Source: Cheiracanthium punctorium
Lineage: Eukaryota > Arthropoda > Arachnida > Araneae > Cheiracanthiidae
DNA length: 64,000 bases
Assembly: GCA_038373885.1 (NCBI GenBank)
Contig: JAWZYV010002471.1
Location: 868,001-932,000 of the forward strand
Direction: 5' to 3'
The notes under the pieces: generated by a model
The model's input: the letters and a program-made list of their open reading frames with translations, nothing else
Told to the model about the DNA's origin: nothing
The model's database searches: none
Position numbers and translations under genes: made by a program
Shown here: in pieces, positions 10,797 through 22,005 of the stretch
How positions within the stretch are numbered: position 1 is the stretch's first letter
Layout of the letters: each line of letters begins with the position of its first letter

Positions 10797-11505
10797 CAGT
10801 AGATCCCCCTAAAACACAGGTTCATATAAGACGGATTCGTATAACACGGCAGACAAATTGTGATCTTTTACCTGGAACACGTTAAGAAGCACCCGAACAA
10901 CACAGTTGGAGAATAGCAGGCCCGGACTGGCCAGGGTGTCCGACTGTCTGTAGACGGGTGGGCTCCCACCCTCGGCGGGCTCTCCCGGCTGAGGGCGGCC
11001 CCCCAAACAGAAAAAAGAAAGAAAATAAAAAAAGTGCTATAGTGATAGCACTTGAATGAAGTTTGACACATACAAAATTTTTTGCAGCTGCAATTGCGCC
11101 CCAGAAGGCTTCAAAACAATTCATTTTAAATGTAGTTCTCAAAATTTTTTGAGTGAGGGTTTCCGAATGAACAAGGGATTAATTAATATGAATGAAGCAT
11201 ATTAATTAATAGATCAATATTTTATTAATACATTAATTATCAAGCATAATTAATTAATAATAACACTATACCTCGGCCCCCATACCCCGAAAGTTAACAC
11301 ATCCTATTATTTATCGGTTACACAATAACCCGCCCCCCCCTTCTCTTGAGATGGGCGGGCCCCTACCCTCCCAGTCCAGGCCTGAAGAATAGGACAGATG
11401 TTTTTGGATTTCCTGTGGACACTGCTGATGCTGATCAGGTGACTCGTAAAACACGGATTCATATAACATAGAACGTATCTTCCGTGCTATGGGCGGGGGC
11501 TACTG
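10797..11505. mobile_element. pogo/Tigger-like non-autonomous element, interrupted
   Basis: The left end CAGTAGATCCCCC and the right end read inward CAGTAGCCCCCGCCC form short TIRs. Beyond them both sides carry related sequence about passages through ACACGGATTCRTATAACA. A TA follows the right end (11506-11507); the left flank is CA, probably a mutated TA. Removing the nested hAT MITE leaves about 240 bp, MITE-sized, without coding capacity. Confidence 0.65.
10917..11384. mobile_element. hAT-type MITE (468 bp) nested in the pogo-like element
   Basis: The termini are CAGGCCCGGACTGG and, read inward from the other side, CAGGCCTGGACTGG. The flanking 8-bp sequences GAGAATAG (10909-10916) and AAGAATAG (11385-11392) differ at one position, fitting the 8-bp duplication made by hAT transposases. 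The ends are GC-rich and the middle (about 11160-11270) is very AT-rich. The three overlapping minus-strand frames over its left end are by-products of the GC-rich terminus. Confidence 0.85.
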
Positions 11506-11507
11506 TA

Positions 11508-12664
11508 CTGAATTAATTTAAGCAGTTTTTATTTCTACGTGTGATCTTTTAATTTGGTGTGATATTTTCCTAATAGAATTTGTTTGAGAAAGTTTGCTAA
11601 ATTTTATTTCAAACTCCACCTAACAACGCATATAGCAGCTTTGATTTTTTGATTCAAATATTACCATGAATCATTTAAGTTTCAAAATTCCCGCTGCATG
11701 CACTCAGTGTTACTCATAAGCTGATATTTGCCGTAGAAACACGTAACAGTAGAGTTTATCCTCTAATGCAATACTGGAGCACATGTAGTTTGAGTAAACT
11801 TGAATTCCGCAACAGATCAAGCTGATGTAGGCGTAACAATGCCAAACTGTTCTACACCAGTTAAACGACTTGAATGTGAAATGATATCAGTAAATCGGGG
11901 ATTTTATGACTCAACAAAGCAGTCATTTACATTTGTTTGCTCGTGGATCTGGGTAAATTTACGCTATTCAAGTGATGTATGGATGTGCTGCATAATACTG
12001 AATATACTGAACTAAACAAATAATAATTATGCGTTTCACATAAGCTGTGATTAATGTTATTTACTTATACTCTTAATATAGTGTGTTAAAATAAAGATTA
12101 TTTTGGGGGGCACAATTCAGCAAACTTTAACATCAAAATCGGGAGCCAAAACCTCAAATCTATTTATATTTATCATATATAAATGTGCAAAAATTGTAAT
12201 ACATTTCATTTTACATATACAGGGTGCTCCAAAATAAATAAATTCTGAATCGAAATTCACAATGAAAAATACCGAAATGAGAAATAATTTTTTAAATATC
12301 AGACTTGTTCTACGAAATATATTAATAATTTCTCTTTTCATTTTAGTTTATTTTTGCCACTGCGGATTTAAAAATAAAATAAATGAACGTTTGATATTCC
12401 GTTCAATTTTTCATATTTGTCCAAATTCATCCAAAGAAAGGGGCCATACCTTACAGTTACAACATATGAACTGATAGTTTGGTACTTGATTTTGTTAAAG
12501 CTAAGCAAAATGTTGTGTAAGTAATTTAATAACTCGCAACATATTAGTTAATAATAAGTTTAAATTTTAATATAAATGCTTGTTTTTGTATGCTTTCTTT
12601 TCTAAAAAGAGAAGCCAAATGAAAACGAGGCAGTTGAAAAAAAAAATGTGAACTGTTTGTAATT
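11508..12664. other. Non-coding AT-rich stretch
   Basis: No gene recognised. TACAGGGTGCTCC near 12219 looks like a Tc1/mariner-type end but has no partner. The short frames at 11800-12015 and 12117-12474 show no family features. Confidence 0.55.
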
Positions 12665-12730
12665 TCAGAAGTAATCGCCATAACATTTATCCCACTGTGA
12701 GACAAGACGGTCAATGCTTTCATAAAAAAA
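12665..12730 (-). pseudogene. mariner transposase C-terminus, short relic
   Basis: On the minus strand about 20 codons read YESIDRLVSQWDKCYGDYF and end in TGA at 12665-12667. The pattern (short helix, then W, C and a closing DYF) is the conserved end of mariner transposases. No further upstream transposase sequence is visible because the fold-back repeat begins immediately to the right. Confidence 0.65.
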
Positions 12731-12754
12731 TATTTACAATTACTTATCGAACCA

Positions 12755-13245
12755 TGGTTGTGCCTTAGGGTCGAACCAAAAAATCAACTTTTGATTTTTA
12801 ATTTGTAATAGCACGGAAAAGTTGCCTTTTGTTGTAGATACCATAAATTAAAAATATGAAAAATTTTAGAGTACGCCTTGAGGTGCCGCAACGACGTGAA
12901 AGTTTCATAAAATAGGTATTTTTGTTACATTTTGAAGTTTTCTTACGAAAAAATCACCTTTTGATTTTTGATTTGTAATAGCACGGAAAAGTTGCATATT
13001 GGTGTAGATAAATTAAAAATATGAAAAATTTTGGATTACGTCTTAAGGTGCCGCAAGGTTCCTTTTTTTTCAATTTTTTACAACTTTCTTTTTGCGGCAC
13101 CTTAAGATGTTGTAGTATTGCAGCCATTTTTTTTTAAATTCTTTTTGAACCTAAAAGGCAACTTTCCCCACTATTACCAAACTAAAATCTAAAAAAAAAA
13201 AAATTTAAAGGCCATTTTCGTTCCATCCTATTGTGCATCCATGTC
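12755..13245. repeat. Fold-back repeat with duplicated left arm
   Basis: The left side holds two direct copies, 170 bp apart (starts at about 12778 and 12948), of a block containing ATTTGTAATAGCACGGAAAA and ending in AAGGTGCCGCAA. From about 13080 the same block returns in reverse complement (TTGCGGCACCTTAAGA, then CAACTTTCCCC and CTATTACCAAACT). The outer flanks (TGGTTGTGCCTTAGGGTCG and its diverged complement near 13225-13245) pair as well. It is probably a fold-back or TIR element. No coding capacity. Confidence 0.7.
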
Positions 13246-14017
13246 CTTTTATTAAATAAGAAAAAAAAATAATGCAGATAAACATACTTGCACAACCAAT
13301 GAAAGCATTAAACAGATTACAGACAAATTTGTTTTACTGTTTTCTATTATGCACAGTCTCGTGAAAAGCAATCACGGCGTTCCACGCAGTTATCGAATGT
13401 TCGTCCTGAGTGATGCGTCTCCGAAGATATAGGGTTTAGTTGGCAGTCTAATAGGATTATTCCCTAAACCCTTGATGTAAAAGAAGATTTTTTCGACACT
13501 TTTTTCAATCAATCCATTGTTTAGAAGCTAAACAGCGTTATAAAATTTCCAGCAATTTTCTACTGATTTTTTTTTCTTTTTATTTAAGAAATCATTTAAA
13601 GCTTCTGTTTTTTGCTAGTCGTGCTCAAAAATTGTTTATCAATATAATAACTTTTGAAAAATTGTTAACGTTATCTAAGGCATGTATTTTATGTGCACAA
13701 TTTTTTTTTCTTTCCTTTTTCGCTCATTATAGTAATTGTCAGCAGAATATAAAGTACTGGAAAAATAAATGAATTATATTTTACTGATTACATGAATTAC
13801 CGTGAAAGGGAATTTAGAATATGTGTATAAGAATTATATCTAAATCCTATCGTTCTACTCTCTCTTTTTTTTTTTTTTTACAAGATGGATATAAATTATA
13901 CTTTCAAGCATATCAGACGTTTAATAAAATCTTGTGTCTACCTACTTCACTAGTAGCGTAGCCCAGCGGTGTTGCCTGAGTGCTCTAAGTTTTAGGACAT
14001 AATTTACCGAAAACAAA

Positions 14018-14366
14018 TTCTCATGTGAGGTAAGTTACTGGAGAATGGGTTAGTTGCACTAATCGAAGGGAGAAAAGGGTGAGTTACGCCACTGATGAGT
14101 TTAATCCACGGGCGAGTTGCACCCGCGAAACGAAGGGGAGGGGTACAATCATAGGGAAACTCTGCGGTCTCGCAAAGAGCCAGCTGTAGCATATTTTCAA
14201 TAGGCTCCCTACAGCGATGGCAGGACACAGTCATGTATTTTTTGGGTCTCGCAGAGGGCCATCGGTAGCATATTTTCGAGGGGTAGCAAGATAAGGATTC
14301 CGGAGCAACTCACCCCTCGATTTGATTGATAGCTGTTGTGGCGGGTGCAACTGACCTTCCGTCCAA
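14018..14366. repeat. MITE-like repeat with recurring GGGTGAGTTGCACC motif
   Basis: Variants of GGGTKAGTTGCACC occur near 14048, 14089 and 14111 on the plus strand and near 14308 and 14341 on the minus strand, so the two ends are roughly inverted. Internally a block (TCTCGCAAAGAGCCAGC... GTAGCATATTTTC) is duplicated in direct orientation at about 14167 and 14248. It is GC-richer than its surroundings. The family is not identified. Confidence 0.5.
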
Positions 14367-14544
14367 TTACTGATGCATTGATAGGTTTTGATTTTCATAA
14401 ATGCACGTGTTTTGATACCTATGAGTTTTTCTCATTTCCAACCGTATATCCTTTTTCTGTATAAGCCTATGTTTAGTTAAGCATTTGGAGTTCACTTTTC
14501 ACTAATTAGTAATCACCTTATATCAATAACACTATGGTTATATA

Positions 14545-14816
14545 TTTAAATTTTATTTACCCGTGGCACCACTAACGTGATATTTGGTTTTACGGTCATG
14601 CTTTGTAATGTGCCACAAAATTTAGAAATCTATAAAAATCACGAGAAAAGTGGTTTTTTTCCCTTCGGTGTGGGGTGGGGAGGTAGCCTTTTTGTTAATT
14701 CATGGTATAAACTGTCTCCATCTCGAATTTCATCTACCGCCCATCCTGCTTAGCGTGAAAGAATAACAAACCTACAAACTGACAAACTTTCGCACTTATA
14801 ATATTTGTAGGATAGC
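14545..14816 (+). mobile_element. LINE 3'-end relic (RTE-like)
   Basis: The segment ends in GTGAAAGAATAACAAACCTA, ACAAACTTTCGCACTTATAA and TATTTGTAGGATAG, which match the well-known 3' tail of RTE-type LINEs (tandem ACAAAC motifs, then CTTTCGC...TAATATTNGTAGGAT). No reverse-transcriptase coding remains, as expected of a 5'-truncated copy. Confidence 0.6.
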
Positions 14817-14990
14817 AATTTGTTTACCCGCGGCTCCAACAGTTTGATTTTTGGTTTTACGTCGCTGCTTTTAATGTGCCACAAAATTTCGAAATCTAAA
14901 AATCAAGGGAACACAGGTGTTTTTTTTTCCCCTCGGCATAAAAAGTAAGTAACGTGCACATTTATAACATTTATAATAAGCTCTGACTGC
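14817..14990 (+). repeat. Second diverged copy of the same LINE 3' region
   Basis: TTTACCCGCGGCTCCAAC, GGTTTTACGTCGCTGC and AATGTGCCACAAAATTT repeat the start of the preceding block (TTTACCCGTGGCACCAC, GGTTTTACGGTCATGC, AATGTGCCACAAAATTT) about 270 bp downstream, giving a head-to-tail arrangement. Confidence 0.6.
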
Positions 14991-15022
14991 TTTTTACCCT
15001 AGAAGAAAACTGTCCTTCCTTT

Positions 15023-15073
15023 GCAGCAACCGAAGGACTTCACCTGAAAGCTTCCTTTCAGGATATTTGCTGC
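15023..15073. repeat. Nested hairpin
   Basis: The inner stem CCTGAAAG/CTTTCAGG has a 4-nt loop, and the outer arms GCAGCAA/TTGCTGC are perfectly complementary. No adjacent gene explains it. Confidence 0.45.
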
Positions 15074-15165
15074 ACTGCGTTCTTCGGTAGAAGCATAATC
15101 TTGGTTCAAAATGAAAATTTAAAAAAATGATTATAACTTGTCAATCTAAATATATATATATATGA

Positions 15166-15924
15166 AGAGGGCGAGTCACAATTCTCCCTCCCAGATTTGT
15201 AAGGCTTGTAAGAAAATATATTACCAATACAAGCAAAGTTGACTTTATTTTATAAAAAAATGTTACAACTTTTGTTTCATAAATGTCACTATCTTAAACT
15301 TTCGTAATGCGGTAGATATCAAGTCTGAAGTCAAAGTCTATTCTCCCTACACTCGCTTTAACATGTCACGATCAATGAAAGCATATGTGGTTGTGATCCT
15401 TTGGCGTAAATCTTGTAAATTATGTGGCATGCGTGTGTGTGATTATGGCAACGCTACTCTAGGGCGATCTGCCAAGGTGGTGTGCCTTGGTAGGAGGACT
15501 TTCTAAGGGATTCTAACGCGTATTCACGTTACATCTGGAGAAAACCTACCAAAACTCCAGACCGTTAGCTCGACAGCCGCGCGATGGGACCCGAACCCAG
15601 GACCTTCACACTTCGGCCATCTACCATTTTCAGTGGCATAACCACTGTGCCGTAAATTATGTGGCATAAGGCGCACGAACGCACGATATTTTATATAACC
15701 CCATAAAAGAATCGCAGGGTTAGGTACGAAGAGTGAGGTGGCCACGGAAGAAGGCAATTGTCGTCGTCAGAACGGCGACCTATCCAAGGACGAGGAAGCT
15801 CGTTATTTCTGAAACAAAGCTTGTTTTGCTTCTTTCTCCATTAAAGTCAGCTTCGTTGCTGTATTGGTAATATATTATTTTTTATAAGCCTTCCAAACAC
15901 GAGAGGGAATTGTGACGCACCCTG
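15166..15924. mobile_element. TIR element with ~65-bp terminal repeats and tRNA-like core
   Basis: The left arm GAGGGCGAGTCACAATTCTC... and the right arm read inward (CAGGGTGCGTCACAATTCCC...) both continue to AATATATTACCAATAC, giving imperfect 65-bp inverted repeats. TA flanks both sides (15161-15162 or the preceding TA run; 15925-15926). The 759-bp interior contains a tRNA-like promoter segment (separate entry) but no transposase. Confidence 0.75.
15575..15660 (-). pseudogene. tRNA-like fragment (SINE head or tRNA relic)
   Basis: On the minus strand GCACAGTGGTTATGCCACTG resembles a pol III A box and GGTCCTGGGTTCGGGTCCC contains a near-consensus B box (GGTTCGANNCC). No cloverleaf with a paired acceptor stem can be drawn. 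A related string, CTTCGGCCATTTGCTACAG, occurs at about 62274-62310, so it belongs to a dispersed family. Confidence 0.45.
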
Positions 15925-16570
15925 TATATGCGTTAAAATCTAATCTATAGTTTTAATTTCAATTTTTGATTCTTGTAAAATATTTATTGCACTTGCGTCA
16001 TCCAAGTAAACTATTGATACCTTTAGGATAGTGCTGCCATCTATACTAAATAGTAAGCATTGATTTTAGATTGATATATAAGGGAAGTTTCTAATTCTTC
16101 CCCTTGCTATGTAGGATCCTTGAGTTTAAAATAACCCTTCGTATGCCATTCACTACATCTTGTAAATATCACGCTATCTTAGACCAGATTATTATTATAA
16201 TTATTATTTAATTATTATTAATAGTATTATTATTTTTTTTATATATTTTTAATTTCTCTTTATTGTGTAGTAATACTGTTGGTTACAGTGTTTTTTGCGT
16301 ATTCTAGATTTTTCTTTTTTCTTTCCTAATGTTGGTAATTACATTTGGTTACAGTATTTTGATTATTTTAGATTTTTTCTCAATTTACATTTTCCAGTGT
16401 TAGAAATTACTTTTGGTTACCGTTATTTGATCTTTTCTACTCTCTATTCCAGATATTCTTATTAATTATATTTTTTTTTCTCTTATTTACATTTTTGGAC
16501 TGTAACCTATTTTGTACTTTTTGATATAATTGTGTCTTTTCTACTCTGATATAGTATAATATCACCCTTA

Positions 16571-19188
16571 ATGGTACTAGACAAAAGTAATTTAGTGACT
16601 GGCAAAAGTGGATTACATGATGTAAGTCCATATGTCCGGTACATTTGTTCTAATTTACAGGAAGAGGGGAACAATGGATCGAAAAACAGTTACTCTTCCT
16701 ACAAAAATTACAGTAGTGATTGGCAATCTTTTCTTTTTAACTCTTGTGGCTCCAAAAAATGCAAAACTTGCCCTTATGCTTCTAAGATAGACAATAGTAC
16801 TAAATATCACAATTTTTGCAAAGTATATAATTGTATATATAAAATTTCTGTACTATCTGTAACATGGCTTATATTGCACATACTCGTAACCCGTTACACA
16901 TACGCATTAACCTGCATCGAAATAACGTAAAAAACTATTTATCCAATAGTCACCTTACCAATGTAGAATATGCTCACTTTTACTCCCACGGATTTGAAAA
17001 TGTTACTATCGAAATTCTCGCAATACAAACCAATGCATCTGAACGGCTTTTCCTCGAATCACAATTAATCAATTGTCATAACACCTGTTATCCTTATGGC
17101 CTTAACCAAATAGTACATAATAAACACTTACATTATTATAATACACAATCTGATCCCTCCAAGTATACTCCTATTTATAACCATTTAAATTTGTCCTTAT
17201 ATAAACGAACAAGTCGATATAAACGAGGAAGGCATAAAGCTACTTCTACTAACATAATGTCAAATAAGCACATTCAGTCTGAGTTATATACCTTAAATAA
17301 AAGTTTTGAGGTTGACCATAATTGGCTAAAAATACGAGCCTACGTTTTCTCTTTAAAGAAAAAACACCTCTCAAAGTATTATAAAGTTTTCACTTCATAT
17401 ACTTTCTCTGACCATTTTGCCCACTTGTTTTATGATTTAATAGTTAGTCGTGCCAATGCACTAAGTTACAATTTACTAGGTCACAATCGCAATAGTACTA
17501 AGCTAAATTCCAATTTTGTAATTAATTTCTCCAATCCTGTTTTTAATATGATTAACTTCAATAAACTTTTATCATCTCACTCTGACTCTTTCCCTTTACC
17601 GCATCTCAGCCTAAAAAAATCTTTCAAATATCCTATACCTATGGGTAGAAAGATATTTAATTATAACTCTTTCTGTAGGAACTTTGTACCCGATGATGAG
17701 GTACCCTGTCTTTGTACCAGTGGTCAATACAATTCTTATGTTAATTCTGATTTTGGACATATAGTTACCGGAGATCTTTCTATTATCAAAGATCTTAAAC
17801 TTCAACGGATCATGAAAAGAGGTACTAAGTTTAGGTTACCCACTAAATACTGTATAGATGATATAATAGATACTTTCACTTATAATATAGACGTATATAT
17901 ATATAACACTTCAATAAAAAACAGCAAACCTTCTGCCTTCTTTAATGAATGGAAATTTAATATTCTTGCTGACCTTAAAAAACAACTACTTTGTAAATTT
18001 AGATATACTAAAAATATAAAACTAAGCAATCAAATAACAGAGCTACAGAATAACTTTATCATTACTTATGTTGATAAGTCTAGCAATAACTACGCTATAA
18101 TATGTAAGCAGTTATATCACAATCTCTTAGCTTCATCCATTAACAATAATCCAAATTTCAGTCTAACATCTATCTCTGAGATAACATTTAAGAAAAAGAT
18201 CTTAGCTTTCCACAAGTTACTTAAAATCAAGCATGACAATCTAAAATATCCCTACTTAGTGCTAATACCAAAGTTTCATAAAACACCACTAAAATTCAGA
18301 ACTGTTACTATAGGATGTAACACTTATAATAATGTAGCAAGCAAAATATTACTAACTTCTATGCATGATCTGTACATAAAATCTAACACTTCTTCTGTAT
18401 CTATAGGTAATAGCTATGAACTAAAAAATAAGATTAATGCTCTACACGATGTAATTAATATATCAACTTATGATTTTAAAGACTTATTCAATAGTATACC
18501 ACTAGACGACTTATACAATATAATATTGAATCTATTTATACATAGTAATAATAATATAACCCTGACTTCTTACATAGATACTATGTATTTCGAAAATCTT
18601 TTAAAGTTCATAGTCTATAATAACTACATTCTACATAATAATAAATTATATAAGCAAGTTATAGGAATACCACAAGGCGGTTCCAATTCCAGTTACTTAG
18701 CAGACCTATATTTATAGAATTATGAAAAAAATTACAATAATCCTTCTCTTATAATATATAGGTACATAGATGACATAATAGCAATAGCTACTGACAATAC
18801 TTATAGTGATACTGACCACCTACCCATAGCCTACCATTCAGCCCTAGAACTAATAAAAAATCCTAATAATAATAGAATAATTAATTTTTTAGACTTACAA
18901 ATTAGAATCAATGATGATAAGAGTCTATCCTTTAATATATATAATAAAAGAAATGACTTTAATTTTCAGGTTAATACTTTCACTCATTTCACTTCATGTA
19001 TGCACACTTCTGTGTTTAGAAATATTATCTCTAATCATAAGTATAGAATAGAGTCTCTATGTACCAATAGTTATAAGGCCAATAACTTAACTGACCTATA
19101 TAAAACTGCTATAAAATATAATTATCCCAGTAAATTTCTAACTTCCATTTTATATCCTCTATGTAATCAAAAAAACTGTATGTCCTAA
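16571..19188 (+). pseudogene. GIY-YIG endonuclease / reverse transcriptase polyprotein (Naiad-type Penelope-like), one frameshift and one stop
   Basis: Polyprotein of a Penelope-like retroelement with the endonuclease in front of the reverse transcriptase. The first part (16571 to about 16848) carries a zinc-finger-like CGSKKCKTCPY. After a one-base loss near 16846-16850 the frame continues in 16864-18717 with the GIY-YIG nuclease signature YIAHTRNPLHIRINLH (residues 3-18) and a Glu-bearing block ASERLFLESQ near residue 58. Downstream come a Cys-containing central region with HIVTGDLSIIKDLKLQRIMK, and the RT: motif A STYDFKDLFNS (about residue 535), motif B GIPQGGSNSSYLADLYL (about 600). An in-frame TAG at 18715-18717 interrupts it; the frame then continues with the catalytic YIDD at 18763-18774 and runs to 19188. 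The nuclease-first order is the one described for Chlamys/Naiad elements. Naiads are known for in-frame UGA selenocysteine codons; the stop here is TAG, so it is read as a mutation. Not an active copy. Confidence 0.87.
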
Positions 19189-19812
19189 TCAGAATATTGG
19201 TTGGTGAGGATGGGGTTGGTTGTTGGTTCTTTCTCTATTTAAAAAAATCATAAAATATATATCTATATATTTTATTTAAAAAAAAAACTATAATTAAGAA
19301 TGGTTGATTACTGGTACTTTTTCCTTTTTATGTGAGTCTGTAACCAATGAAGCCATACAGAGTACTGTTCTACCTAAATATTTTACAATTATATTAGCAT
19401 AAATAGCAATTAATAAATGAGTATAATTATTATCAATATCATTACTGTTAAAATTATTTCTACAGTTTTTCTCCTTTTCCACAACCTCAACTAAGTACTT
19501 CTTAGCTACTGCAGCTAGTACTACGTAAAACATAGGCTAGCTATACCAGTGTAATATTTATTTTATTATTTATTCATTTAATTATTACCATTTTTATTCT
19601 TTTTATTTATTCATTTAATTATTACTTTTTATTTATTCTTTTCCTTTCCATACTTCCAAAGTATTATTAATATATCATTTTTTTTTCACACCCCATGGCA
19701 TTACTTGTCTATTGATTGCATTAAGCCTTCTCTGATGGCAACATGCACTAATACTGCCTCCATTACTGAGCTTTGATCTTCTTGTCGGTCCACTTCCTCG
19801 TTGTTTATTTCT

Positions 19813-19887
19813 AATAGCTACAGTCACGCCCCCAAGTTACAAAAGGACCCTAATTTTGGTCAGGTAACTTGCAGAAACCTAGCTATT
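19813..19887 (+). ncRNA. Structured-RNA candidate in the element's 3' region
   Basis: The outer stem AATAGCTA (19813-19820)/TAGCTATT (19880-19887) and the inner stem CAAGTTAC (19833-19840)/GTAACTTG (19864-19871) are both perfect 8-bp helices separated by an asymmetric internal loop. A further 4-bp helix GACC/GGTC closes the apical loop. This much nested pairing is unusual in AT-rich DNA. It lacks the CTGATGA core of a hammerhead and the ATGA/TGA core of a SECIS element, so no class is assigned. Confidence 0.35.
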
Positions 19888-20189
19888 ATTGTTTTTTTCG
19901 ATTAAATTGAAATCTGTGTGCGGTGGCGCCTGATGATAGAGCACACTATTTCAATATTAATTCCATTTTCCGTCTATTTGTGGTTACATGTGATTAGGCT
20001 TAAAAAGCACACCAGTTCTAATTTGGCGCTTTATATCCAATTTATCCACTCTTTCATGGCCTTAAAAGGCTATATTTAAACACTTATCCGGTATAAGCTC
20101 GTTAATTGGCACCATGTGCTATCTACTTTTCTATTTTTTTCATTTTATCAATGGATTATCTTGGGATTTCACTTTACGTAAGTAAGCTA

Positions 20190-20194
20190 TTATG

Positions 20195-20224
<30 letters not shown>
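20190..20224. repeat. (TA)n microsatellite
   Basis: A near-perfect TA run lies at the 3' limit of the Penelope-like region. Confidence 0.85.
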
Positions 20225-20230
<6 letters not shown>

Positions 20231-20995
20231 TAAAAGACAATAAGATCTAATTACTGTAATCTGAGTACTTTATTTAACAAAAAAGGTGATTGAAGTGAAA
20301 TTTTACTATAGTGGACGGAATTTTCAGTCTTGGTTTCTTAAAGGAATTCGACTGATCTGAAAACTGATGCAGTCTAACTAATACAAAATAACCTGAAAAT
20401 ATATTTAAAAATTTCAATCCCTTATTTAATTGAAATATATTATAATTTATTGTACCTTGAAATGTCCATAGATGGCGTTAGTGGTATTTCTGAGTTTTCT
20501 AGAGGTGTTATTCAAAATCTATGATTATTAGTCATTGCATTCATCGTTCACTTTGGAAACAATGGAACTGAACGTATGTAAACATAATTTGAAGAGCAAA
20601 AATGAAAAACGAAGAGGTTGCGAAGCCTTTTATAAACCATGCATATACTATTGAGTTCAAATATTCTAAACATAACATCAAATTTATTTATTTTTTTAAT
20701 CTGATATGGAAAACACGTGACTTACTTGCACATCTATTAAATGAAAAATATTTTCAGCTCACTTCATCTAAACTTATTTTGTTTGAAAGAGATAAAATAC
20801 TGCAGTAATATAGAAAGGTTTAGCCATTTCTAGCCAAATATTTCCGATATCGCCTAGGTGGGTCCAATTTGAAAGATTTCCTGCTGACACTTAATTTAGC
20901 GATATCCGCCAAAAGCCGACAAGCTTGAGATAGTTTGTGAAATTTTAGGGATAGCCAAAGTAGTAATTGACTACAAACTTTCAATGAATTGAATC
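20225..20995. other. Non-coding stretch
   Basis: No gene recognised. The frame at 20602-20808 has no family motif and its AT-rich codon use does not differ from the surroundings. Confidence 0.55.
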
Positions 20996-20999
20996 TATC

Positions 21000-22005
21000 C
21001 ATAATGTATTTAAAATCATTTGGGTTACCCTTAACGCAGTCGACCGCAGTCAGAAAAGAGATCCACAGTTCGATGTTACAATAGTTCTAAATACAAAATT
21101 TGAACATTCTACGGTTAAAAGTTTTAGAGTTACGCGAAATACAAAATTATTTTTGACGCCAAATTTGGCGATATTTTGGCAAAACAAGCCAAGGTCGATG
21201 AAAAGTGGCGAGATTTTGAGCATGGACCAAACAATGACTGATTGATTAAGATGTGTATGATGTAAGATATGTATTATATTGAAGATGTCCACCGACATTT
21301 ACGTATTGAAATTCATTTGGGTGGTCTTGTAAAAAACACGCCAGTAGTTATTTTACTACTGGACTAAACCAAAAATCCAGATGCTCAACTAGATCTTACA
21401 ATAATATTATATATGAAATTTCAACATTCTACGACTAATAGTTTTTAAGATTTGAGAGTTAAATACATAAACACATACACCAAAATTCACCAAACTTGAC
21501 GACTTTTGGCGTAATTCTTGAGGGAGAAACGTGACCGTGATCGGTCCATTATGAAACCACACCCAATTACCAATACCATATTGGGCTTGAAATGAATGAA
21601 TGTCCCTAAACTGCCATTGACCATATTGTGTTGGAAGTCTTTTTGATTGTTCCTGTAGCAGAACTATAAATGATAAACACATTTTTTTCGATGGAGAACT
21701 TCATTTTGTAACTCTTAACAGCATATATCACTTTTGAGTCGTTTGAAATAGCTCAATACCTTTAAAATTACGCTTTGATGGATTTCTGCCTATAGAGCAT
21801 AATGTATTTAAAATCTTTTCTGTGGCCCTGTAGATAAATTATCCAGTCTATTGGGACCAAAAGTGGAGGTGTACAAATAGATGTTACAACAATCCTAAAT
21901 ACAAAGTTTCAACATTCTACAACCAATAGTTCTTGAGATATGCGAGTTACCTACATACATACGTACGTATGTACAGATGACTAATAGGAAAAACTGGTCA
22001 ACATA
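21000..22005 (+). repeat. Degenerate direct repeats (family unknown, ~800-bp spacing)
   Basis: CATAATGTATTTAAAATC occurs at about 21001 and 21799. A downstream block with TTACAAYARTYCTAAATACA and AACATTCTACRRYYAATAGT occurs at about 21075, 21395 and 21885. The last copy ends in ACATACATACGTACGTATGTAC, the kind of tail seen at LINE 3' ends. The block also contains the palindrome GCCAAATTTGGC (21158-21169) shared with the LTR-like palindrome at 28.7 kb. No coding remains. Confidence 0.55.

Larger units (their letters stand above)
16000..20190 (+). mobile_element. Penelope-like retroelement, GIY-YIG-first type (boundaries approximate)
   Basis: The element is defined by its coding region (16571-19188). 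The 5' limit is unknown: 16000-16570 is AT-rich with T-runs and a (TTA)n patch near 16195-16230. The 3' flank to about 20190 includes two direct 37-bp-spaced copies of TTTATTCATTTAATTATTAC (about 19570 and 19607), a structured segment at 19813-19887, and ends near a (TA)n microsatellite. No target duplication or terminal repeat could be identified. Confidence 0.5.

Noticed and set aside
10809..11142. Three overlapping Pro/Arg-rich minus-strand frames
   Set aside because: They are produced by the GC-rich terminus of the nested hAT MITE.
18715..18717. Recoded codon such as selenocysteine in the RT
   Set aside because: The codon is TAG, not TGA, and a frameshift upstream shows that the copy is decayed.
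19294..19533. 79-codon minus-strand frame in the Penelope-like 3' region
   Set aside because: It is low in information, antisense to the element and without motifs.
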